This document shows positions 1 to 4,814 of a stretch of DNA of 11,727 nucleotides, one piece after another. The position numbers and the translations under genes are program-made. The notes below the pieces were generated by a model. It saw only the letters and a list, made by a program, of their open reading frames with translations, did no database searches and had not been told where the DNA came from. Position 1 is the stretch's first letter. Each line of letters starts with the position of its first letter. Origin of the DNA: Oxalobacteraceae bacterium (lineage in GTDB: Bacteria > Pseudomonadota > Gammaproteobacteria > Burkholderiales > Burkholderiaceae_D); assembly GCA_027485535.1 (NCBI GenBank), contig JAIXQV010000031.1:1-11727 (forward strand). The letters are read 5' to 3'.

Positions 1-963
1 GTCCGTAATGACGCGGATTATTTTCGGGTGGACATCCCCTCTGATGCGGAATTGAAGTCTGCAAGCTTCTCTTTTTATCAGTCAGACGATTCGATTGCTT
101 TTTATGCGATGCAGCGGAGTCAAGTGTTTAATGCCGGAACAGATGTCAGCAAAATGCTTGCTTACGGTCATTTTGGGCCACAGGACGTTGGCCGCAATCT
201 GTTGCTGTCGCTACCAAGCGCTGCATTACAGGCGGGGCCGCTGACAACTTGGGTTCAGCAAACGGGCAGTCTTGTCACTAAATATGTCCTGCAAATGGAC
301 TTTGCACAGATTGGAAGCAGTGGCGGTCTGAATACGCCCGTCGCTTTATCGATCAACGGCTCAGGGACTAATTCCATGAGTAGCGAGATGGTCACTGGCC
401 AGTCAACGATGGACAAGTTTGTGTATCAGACGCCTTCTTCTGGCTACGCAGTAAGCAGCATGTACAACGTATTAACGATCACTTCGCTTAGCTCCTCTGA
501 GGTAGATCAGCTAACAGGGGTAGAAAGAATAAAATTTACAGACAAGTCTATTGCCTTCGATATTGAGGGCAATGCAGGACAAGCTTATCGAGTTTACAGA
601 GCGGCCTTTGGCAGAGATCCAATCAAGGGAGACATGGCGGGCCTTGGATTTTGGATTTCGCAGATCGACAAGGGTATGAATTTGCTTGAAGTTTCGGCAC
701 GCTTTATTGACTCAAGCGAGTTCGCAGGCTTATATGGTTTGAATTCATCGAACTCAGATTTTCTATCCAGACTTTACACCAACGTTCTGGGACGCACTCC
801 AGATCAGGCCGGTTTTGGTTGGTGGCTTGATCAGCTGAATACCAACCCTGAAAAAACACGCAGAAAAGTGTTGGCTGATTTTTCTGAATCGGTGGAAAAC
901 AAACAAGCCATTGCCTCTCTGATTGGTAACGGCATACCATTCTTTGAGTCATCAATACAATGA
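1..963 (+). CDS. DUF4214 domain-containing protein, 5' end cut by window
   Basis: Only the C-terminal 320 residues are present: the frame is open from base 1, so the GTG at 28 is not taken as the start. The first ~90 residues (DYFRVDIP... then SFYQSDDSIAFY) look like a beta-rich ligand-binding or pre-peptidase C-terminal (PPC)-like domain; this part is a guess. A strand-rich link with VERIKFTDKSIAFDIEGNAGQAYRVYRAAFGR leads into a DUF4214 domain with its two repeated helical units: AFGRDP...GLGFWI...FIDSSEF and LYTNVLGRTPDQAGFGWWLDQL...VLADFSES. Proteins with this end are usually large, exported, RTX/serralysin-like or S-layer-like surface proteins, and DUF4214 resembles the phycobilisome linker fold. 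The catalytic or adhesive function would lie in the missing N-terminal part and cannot be named. TGA stop at 961-963. By eye its base composition is more AT-rich than the paa genes. The domain call is firm; the role is unknown. Confidence 0.85.
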   Translation, partial: VRNDADYFRVDIPSDAELKSASFSFYQSDDSIAFYAMQRSQVFNAGTDVSKMLAYGHFGPQDVGRNLLLSLPSAALQAGPLTTWVQQTGSLVTKYVLQMDFAQIGSSGGLNTPVALSINGSGTNSMSSEMVTGQSTMDKFVYQTPSSGYAVSSMYNVLTITSLSSSEVDQLTGVERIKFTDKSIAFDIEGNAGQAYRVYRAAFGRDPIKGDMAGLGFWISQIDKGMNLLEVSARFIDSSEFAGLYGLNSSNSDFLSRLYTNVLGRTPDQAGFGWWLDQLNTNPEKTRRKVLADFSESVENKQAIASLIGNGIPFFESSIQ

Positions 964-1379
964 GTCGATGCAAGAAACTTCGATTAACAAGATGCTGCCT
1001 TAATAGTCCCAAAGTCAATTGGCGAAAAAATAGCCCCGAGTTCGCTAGAACCGGGGCTATACGACTGAACCACTCTGGTTAATGACGCCGATATGGGTCA
1101 ACACCACATTGTCCAGAGAGGAGCTACTGGCCACTGAGGTGAAGGCTGCCTACCATAATCGGCTAACAATCAACTCAGGGATGTCGCAAGCACATCATGC
1201 GCACTGACAGAAATCCGATCTTGATAGTGAACAAACTTTGGAAAAATCCAAAGGATTTCTATCTGCTCGCTTCACAATAATCGTTCGATCGATGCTTCAG
1301 ATAACGATAGCCTCCAGGATGATGCGAATCTTTGCCGCCATGAAAAGCATCGCTCCCATGGACGGCACTTGGGTTGGAA
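964..1379. other. intergenic stretch without a convincing gene
   Basis: 416 bases between two convergent genes. It holds the minus-strand terminator hairpin at 1030-1060 and a weak AT-rich inverted repeat (AAATCC, 3-base loop, GGATTT at 1244-1258). Read on the minus strand, that repeat is followed by a short T-run and could be an earlier, weaker stop for the gene ending at 1380. The only ATG-started reading frame of note is 41 codons (1082-1207), with no ribosome binding site and no recognisable product. I see no tRNA, no transposase fragment and no target-site duplication. Confidence 0.6.
1030..1060 (-). terminator. Rho-independent terminator acting on minus-strand transcripts
   Basis: Stem TAGCCCCG (1031-1038) pairs with CGGGGCTA (1052-1059). 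After one bulged A (1039) an inner stem GTTC/GAAC (1040-1043 with 1048-1051) closes a four-base GCTA loop. A1030/T1060 can add one pair. Read on the minus strand the hairpin is followed by TTTTTT (complement of A1025-1030), the classic U-tract. On the plus strand the bases after it are ACGACT, so it should not work well for the upstream DUF4214 gene. It is the strongest stop signal for the minus-strand unit whose last stop codon is at 1380-1382, leaving a 3' tail of about 320 bases. Confidence 0.75.
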
Positions 1380-2531
1380 TTACTGCTGGACGAGAATGCT
1401 TCGATCGATCTCGCGAACGCTTCGAGTTCCGGTCAAGGCCATCGACACGTCCAGCTCATCGCGGATAATTTCAATAGCCTTGGTGACACCGTCCTGCCCG
1501 CCAGCGCCAAGTCCATAGATATACGCTCTTCCGATCATGCAAGAGCTGGCGCCATAGGCTAGTGCGCGGAGCACGTCTTGCCCGGAGCGAACACCGCCGT
1601 CGAAAATGACTTCGACCTTTCCCTGAACGGCGTCGACGATATCACCTAGGCGAGAGATGGAGGACGGGGCACCATCCAATTGCCGACCACCGTGGTTCGA
1701 GGCCACAATGGCGGTCACGCCCAGACTCGCCGCAATTTTGGCGTCTTCGACATCCAGGATGCCTTTGAGAACGATCTTGCCCGGCCAAATGCTGCGAATC
1801 CATTCCAAGTCTTTCCAGCTGAGTGTCGGGTCAAATTGTTGGCCGATCCACTGGGAAAGCGTGCTCACGCTCTCCATACCCGAGACATGGCCGGAGATAT
1901 TCCCGAAGTTTTTACGCTTGCCGTTGACGATGCTCCAGGCCCATCGAGGTTTCGTTGCGACATCGATGAGGTTCGCAATCGTGACCTTCGGCGGAACTGT
2001 CATGCCGTTCTTCACATCGCAGTAGCGTTTGCCAAGAATCTGAAGGTCCAGGGTCGGCATCAGCACGCTGCATTTTGCAGCGATAGCCCGCTCGATGAGC
2101 GCCTTGATGAAACCCCTATCTCGCATGATGTAAAGCTGGAACCAAAACGGTACAGGGGACGCCGCAGCGACGTCTTCAATGGAGCAGATGGACATCGTAC
2201 TCAAGCAAAACGGAATTCCTGCAGCAGCGGCCGCTCGGGCGGCCAGTATCTCGCCGTCGCCGTGCTGCATACCGCAGAGGCCGATCGGCGCTAGGGCGAG
2301 CGGCAGTTTGGAGGGAATACCCGCGATCGTGGTCTGCAAGTCTCGTTGATCGACGTTAATAGCAACGCGTTGACGCAGTGCGATGGCTTGGAGGTCTGAC
2401 CGATTTGCGCGCATCGTCGACTGCGAATAAGAGCCATGGTCGGCGTATTCGAAGAAAGCTTTCGGAACGCGCGATTTCGCTATCTCTCTAAGGTCATCGA
2501 TGCAGGTTGCCATTTGCAGTGTCTGCGGCAT
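1380..2531 (-). CDS. FMN-dependent alpha-hydroxy-acid dehydrogenase (L-lactate/mandelate dehydrogenase family)
   Basis: 383 residues, the usual length for this family. The enzyme is a TIM barrel that oxidises a 2-hydroxy acid to the 2-keto acid with FMN. Visible signatures: EYADHGS near 28-34 (substrate-binding Tyr29), the FMN segment LALAPIGLCGM (78-88), STMSICSIEDV (111-121), PFWFQLY with Tyr134, TLDLQILGKRYCDVKNG (160-176), Lys256 in IVLKGIL, the active-site block SNHGGRQLDG (His280 the catalytic base, Arg283 binding carboxylate), and the phosphate-binding DGGVRSGQDV and GRAYIYGL. The ATG at 2531 is chosen because AAGGAG lies 7 bases before it; the frame can be extended to a TTG at 2552, which has no such support. 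It follows the tautomerase gene by 59 bases in the same direction, so co-transcription is likely. Substrate is not decided: lactate, mandelate, phenyllactate or glycolate are all possible. Membership of the family is near certain. Confidence 0.93.
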   Translation of the reverse strand: MPQTLQMATCIDDLREIAKSRVPKAFFEYADHGSYSQSTMRANRSDLQAIALRQRVAINVDQRDLQTTIAGIPSKLPLALAPIGLCGMQHGDGEILAARAAAAAGIPFCLSTMSICSIEDVAAASPVPFWFQLYIMRDRGFIKALIERAIAAKCSVLMPTLDLQILGKRYCDVKNGMTVPPKVTIANLIDVATKPRWAWSIVNGKRKNFGNISGHVSGMESVSTLSQWIGQQFDPTLSWKDLEWIRSIWPGKIVLKGILDVEDAKIAASLGVTAIVASNHGGRQLDGAPSSISRLGDIVDAVQGKVEVIFDGGVRSGQDVLRALAYGASSCMIGRAYIYGLGAGGQDGVTKAIEIIRDELDVSMALTGTRSVREIDRSILVQQ

Positions 2532-2590
2532 GTATTTTCTCCTTACTATCAATAGAGGCGGGAAAGCCCGCCATGTAATACCACAGAGGC

Positions 2591-2983
2591 TTAGTCTTTC
2601 GGTGCGTATTGCATCTCGCCGTTGCCGAAAGACCAGTCCTCGCGGGCCACATCGATGAGGCTAATGAAGACATCCTGAATGCGAACTTCGGTCTTCTTCG
2701 AGATGCCTTCGGCAACCGCCTTGTAGAAGGCCTTTTTCACCTCAATCGTGCGACCAGCGTTCCAGGTGACTTGAATGAAGACGATGCCGGGCGTGTATGT
2801 GACCCCGAGGTAGCCCTCAGCTGGATACACAAGCTCGTCGTCGGCGTGACGCGTGATGATTTGAAACTTATCGTTCGCCGGCACGCTGGCTACGTTGATC
2901 ATGGCGTCGTAGACCACTTCGCTAACGGTGCGAATGGTTTCAGCAGAGGCAGACTTGGAGAGGTTGATTCGAACGAGAGGCAC
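2591..2983 (-). CDS. Pro1 tautomerase-superfamily protein (MSAD-like subgroup)
   Basis: 130 residues from a GTG start. The family uses an N-terminal proline, exposed by removal of Met, as base or nucleophile for keto-enol tautomerisation or decarboxylation. The upstream ATG at 2992 would give MTTVPLVRI and bury the proline; the GTG at 2983 gives MPLVRI, and AGGA lies about 9 bases before that GTG but directly against the ATG, so GTG is preferred. Numbering from Pro1, Asp37 lies in VPANDKFQ, then LGVTYTPGIVFIQVTWNAGRT, and the C-terminal IQDVFISLIDVAREDWSFGNGEMQYA typical of the ~130-residue double-motif members related to malonate semialdehyde decarboxylase. From memory, that enzyme uses Pro1, Asp37, Arg73 and Arg75; here one arginine (Arg77) aligns with the second, and the first appears to be Ala, which argues for a tautomerase rather than the decarboxylase. 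It is the first gene of a two-gene unit with the hydroxy-acid dehydrogenase. Confidence 0.9.
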   Translation of the reverse strand: MPLVRINLSKSASAETIRTVSEVVYDAMINVASVPANDKFQIITRHADDELVYPAEGYLGVTYTPGIVFIQVTWNAGRTIEVKKAFYKAVAEGISKKTEVRIQDVFISLIDVAREDWSFGNGEMQYAPKD

Positions 2984-3005
2984 GGTTGTCATCCTATGAA
3001 ATTAG

Positions 3006-3020
3006 TGTGCTATTCGCACA
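3006..3020. promoter_or_regulatory. palindrome TGTGC-N5-GCACA, candidate operator
   Basis: A perfect 5-base inverted repeat with centre TATTC, ending 23 bases upstream of the tautomerase GTG. The position would let a bound repressor block the minus-strand unit. No regulator gene is in the window and the sequence does not match an operator I can name with confidence. Confidence 0.3.
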
Positions 3021-3042
3021 GATGCAGCGAATAACCGGAAGA

Positions 3043-3056
3043 TTACGTCTCCGTAA
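3043..3056. promoter_or_regulatory. palindrome TTACG-TCTC-CGTAA, candidate operator
   Basis: A second perfect 5-base inverted repeat, 22 bases from the first on the side away from the tautomerase gene (centre to centre about 36 bases). Two palindromes in a row before a start codon suggest a regulated promoter, but short repeats like this also arise by chance. Confidence 0.25.
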
Positions 3057-3143
3057 ATGACCGGGCAAGCGCATAATTTTCATCCGAGATACTGATGATC
3101 GGCGCTTAGATGATAATGAACTGCGTTCCCATGAGTCCCTCGA

Positions 3144-3180
3144 TAACCATCTACCCTAGTGTACTTGCCGAGGATGGTTA
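3144..3180. repeat. 8-base inverted repeat with 21-base spacer
   Basis: TAACCATC at 3144-3151 and its exact complement GATGGTTA at 3173-3180. On the plus strand it is followed by AAAAAG, not T, and on the minus strand by ordinary sequence, so it is not a standard terminator on either strand. It may be a protein-binding site, a leader RNA stem, or chance. Confidence 0.35.
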
Positions 3181-3264
3181 AAAAGAAAATCTCGACTTTT
3201 GAATTATCTGCTTGAAAGGGATATCTACGAAGCCAAAACCACCGAGGGGAACTAGCTGGCGTCT

Positions 3265-3270
3265 TATAAT
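3265..3270 (+). promoter_or_regulatory. candidate -10 box for the membrane-protein pair
   Basis: A perfect TATAAT about 70 bases before the ATG at 3343. No -35 element resembling TTGACA is found at 16-18 bases upstream (the bases there are CCGAGG-like) and there is no extended TG motif, so an activator would be needed if this is the real promoter. Confidence 0.3.
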
Positions 3271-3342
3271 ATGACGTGACTGCACTCGCGGCTCGGAAAC
3301 CTTGTTCATGGCTACTGCCTGGCACCTCGTCGAAACATCATC

Positions 3343-3858
3343 ATGAACTCGACCTCCACGCTCACCCTGGCGCTCATCGCCGCCTATTTTGTCTTTGTAT
3401 TTGGCAGCCTGATATTGCGCGGTCGCGAAGTCTCCGGACCCTGGTGGTATCTGCTACGCAGCTTCTTCCCTAACTGGCGGTTTTATCATGGCTTCGGATC
3501 ACAGCCGCGACTATTCACTCGCTTACAGCAACCAGACGGCGAGTGGACCGAATGGCAAATGTTTATGCCGCGCGCACAATTCTCACTATTCGATCTGTTT
3601 CACAACGCTCGTAATAACCTGCTGCTCGCCAATCAAAATCTGGTCGACCATCTCGCATTTGATATTCAGACACTGCCCGAGAATAAATCAGCAGTTGAGC
3701 TCGTCAGCTACAAAATGGTGACGCAACTAGCGCACAGTATGATCCGGCAACAAGGCCTGACGGGCTATCGCTGGCAGTTTCAGATCTTGCAAGTGCCGCC
3801 GCTACAAGCACCTAATGAGTCGATGACGATATTGTTGTCGCCAGTACTGCAGGCTTGA
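3343..3858 (+). CDS. unrecognised single-pass membrane protein, partner of the HTTM-like protein
   Basis: 171 residues. One hydrophobic segment at about 7-25 (LTLALIAAYFVFVFGSLIL) is followed at once by RGRE, which by the positive-inside rule would put the rest of the chain in the cytoplasm. The soluble part starts with a tryptophan-rich stretch, GPWWYLLRSFFPNWRFYHGFG (about 32-52), then LFTRLQQPDGEWTEWQMFMPR and a helical tail ending in LLSPVLQA. I do not recognise a named family. The pattern of a short membrane anchor followed by 'F-P-N-W-R-F' and then '...R-L...W-x-x-W' is reminiscent of the small DUF5819-type proteins that accompany HTTM proteins in other bacteria; that is inference only. 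The ATG at 3343 has no good ribosome binding site, and an in-frame stop at 3277-3279 leaves no better upstream start. Its TGA ends one base before the ATG of the next gene, so the two are probably translated together and act together. Confidence 0.75.
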   Translation: MNSTSTLTLALIAAYFVFVFGSLILRGREVSGPWWYLLRSFFPNWRFYHGFGSQPRLFTRLQQPDGEWTEWQMFMPRAQFSLFDLFHNARNNLLLANQNLVDHLAFDIQTLPENKSAVELVSYKMVTQLAHSMIRQQGLTGYRWQFQILQVPPLQAPNESMTILLSPVLQA

Positions 3859-3859
3859 G

Positions 3860-4651
3860 ATGCCGCCGCTCTATCTCGCCTTGCGTAGCTTCGAATGTTT
3901 GCTAGCAACCAGCTTGCTGATTCAAACGCTGGAGTTTTTACGCATCCGCTCGGTGCAGAACACCGACGGTCTGTGGCGTTGGGATGTGCAACGCGGCGAT
4001 ATAGCGCATGCCTCTGCAACCGTGCGCAAGGCCTTTGATTGGCTGTTTAGCGAACAAATCCACAAAGCACATCTACTGCTGCGACTGGCCGCAGCAGCTA
4101 GCCTGTATATCGGCAGCAGCATCGTCAGTTCCACGCTGCTGTTCTTGAGCACCATTGCTATCTTGATTCGCTGGCGCGGCGCCTTCAATGGTGGCAGCGA
4201 TTTCATGACCATCATCGCCCTCACCGGCTTGATGATCGCGCATTGGGGGCAATTCGTCGTCAGCCCCGTGTTGGCTTGGCAAGCGGGCTTGGGGTATGTC
4301 TGCCTGCAGACGATGACGTCTTACTTCATCTCAGGCGCGATCAAGCTGTTTTCACGGGAGTGGCGCAATGGCATTGCACTGCCCTATTTCCTTGATGGCG
4401 GCATCTACGGGCCGCTGTCAGCAGGCAGCGTGTTTCGTAAGCGGTCTATCGCCATCGCATGCTCATGGGGCTTTATGTTGTGGGAGTGCTCAGTCCCGAT
4501 TGTGTTCTTGGGCCCGATGGTCGCCACGGTGTACTGCGCTATCGCCTTGGTGTTTCATTTACTGGTGTTTGCTTTTTTTGGATTAAACCGGTTTGTGTGG
4601 GCCTGGGTGGTGAGTTTTCCGGCTTTGATTTACTGGGCGGGGTGGTGGTGA
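3860..4651 (+). CDS. HTTM-like polytopic membrane protein, function unknown
   Basis: 263 residues with several hydrophobic segments: roughly 5-24, 71-104 (probably two helices), 115-140, 141-163, 194-212, 213-240 and 243-262. The segment YFISGAIKLFSREWRNGIALPYFL (155-178) and the end FHLLVFAFFGLNRFVWAWVVSFPALIYW (232-259) fit the HTTM domain, the membrane domain shared with vitamin K-dependent gamma-carboxylase; bacterial members mostly have no proven function. No carboxylase lumenal domain follows, so it cannot be called a carboxylase. It starts one base after the stop of the single-pass protein gene (TGAGATG) and has no ribosome binding site of its own beyond that coupling. It ends 163 bases before paaN in the same direction, without a good terminator between, so some read-through into the paa operon is possible. 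HTTM assignment is by pattern and moderately sure; membrane location is firm. Confidence 0.75.
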   Translation: MPPLYLALRSFECLLATSLLIQTLEFLRIRSVQNTDGLWRWDVQRGDIAHASATVRKAFDWLFSEQIHKAHLLLRLAAAASLYIGSSIVSSTLLFLSTIAILIRWRGAFNGGSDFMTIIALTGLMIAHWGQFVVSPVLAWQAGLGYVCLQTMTSYFISGAIKLFSREWRNGIALPYFLDGGIYGPLSAGSVFRKRSIAIACSWGFMLWECSVPIVFLGPMVATVYCAIALVFHLLVFAFFGLNRFVWAWVVSFPALIYWAGWW

Positions 4652-4704
4652 AGATGTCATTTAGATCACTTTTTATCGAGAAAACCTCTGTTTAGACCCC
4701 CGCT

Positions 4705-4716
4705 CACCCGCGGGTG
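4705..4716. promoter_or_regulatory. perfect 12-base palindrome CACCCGCGGGTG upstream of paaN
   Basis: The palindrome has no spacer and sits 38 bases before the candidate -35 box of paaN, where an activator or repressor could act. An alternative fold pairs CCCGC (4699-4703) with GCGGG (4710-4714). No T-run follows, so it is not a terminator for the gene ending at 4651. I cannot match it to the PaaR operator from memory. Confidence 0.35.
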
Positions 4717-4753
4717 CTTACCCTGGCTTTAGCGCCCTTCCTGATACATTATC

Positions 4754-4782
4754 TTGCCGACTTTCTGAAATTAAAGTATCGT
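4754..4782 (+). promoter_or_regulatory. candidate sigma-70 promoter of the paa operon
   Basis: TTGCCG at 4754-4759 and TATCGT at 4777-4782, spaced by 17 bases, each matching 4 of 6 consensus positions. Transcription would start near 4789, giving a leader of about 26 bases before the paaN ATG. The bases just after the -10 box hold a small palindrome, TTGA-CGT-TCAA (4784-4794), which overlaps the expected start point and would suit a repressor. Confidence 0.45.
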
Positions 4783-4814
4783 TTTGACGTTCAACGCCAC
4801 CGGGAGAAGCACCG

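Larger units (their letters stand above)
2984..3342. other. divergent intergenic region
   Basis: 359 bases separating the minus-strand tautomerase unit from the plus-strand membrane-protein pair. It contains two short palindromes near the tautomerase start (3006-3020 and 3043-3056), an 8-base inverted repeat with a long loop (3144-3180), and a TATAAT box at 3265-3270. The only sizeable frame here (81 codons, minus strand, 3080-3325) has no recognisable product and no ribosome binding site, so it is not called. Confidence 0.6.

Noticed and set aside
1082..1207. 41-codon plus-strand frame starting with ATG
   Set aside because: No ribosome binding site, no recognisable product, and it lies next to a terminator facing the other way.
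1284..1409. Direct repeat of TTCGATCGAT at 1284-1293 and 1400-1409
   Set aside because: Ten bases with an internal palindrome, one copy inside a coding sequence, and no sign of an insertion between them; likely chance.
2532..2552. Longer start (TTG at 2552) for the hydroxy-acid dehydrogenase
   Set aside because: The ATG at 2531 has AAGGAG at 7 bases and matches where family members begin.
3144..3180. Inverted repeat as a Rho-independent terminator
   Set aside because: The spacer is 21 bases and the plus strand carries A rather than T after it; the minus strand has no U-tract after it either.
3080..3325. 81-codon minus-strand frame upstream of the tautomerase
   Set aside because: No recognisable family, no ribosome binding site seen, and it covers the palindromes and the TATAAT box of the divergent promoter region.
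4648..4674. GTGA...TCAC followed by TTTTT after the HTTM-like gene as a terminator
   Set aside because: The stem is only 4 base pairs with a 14-base loop, too weak to call.
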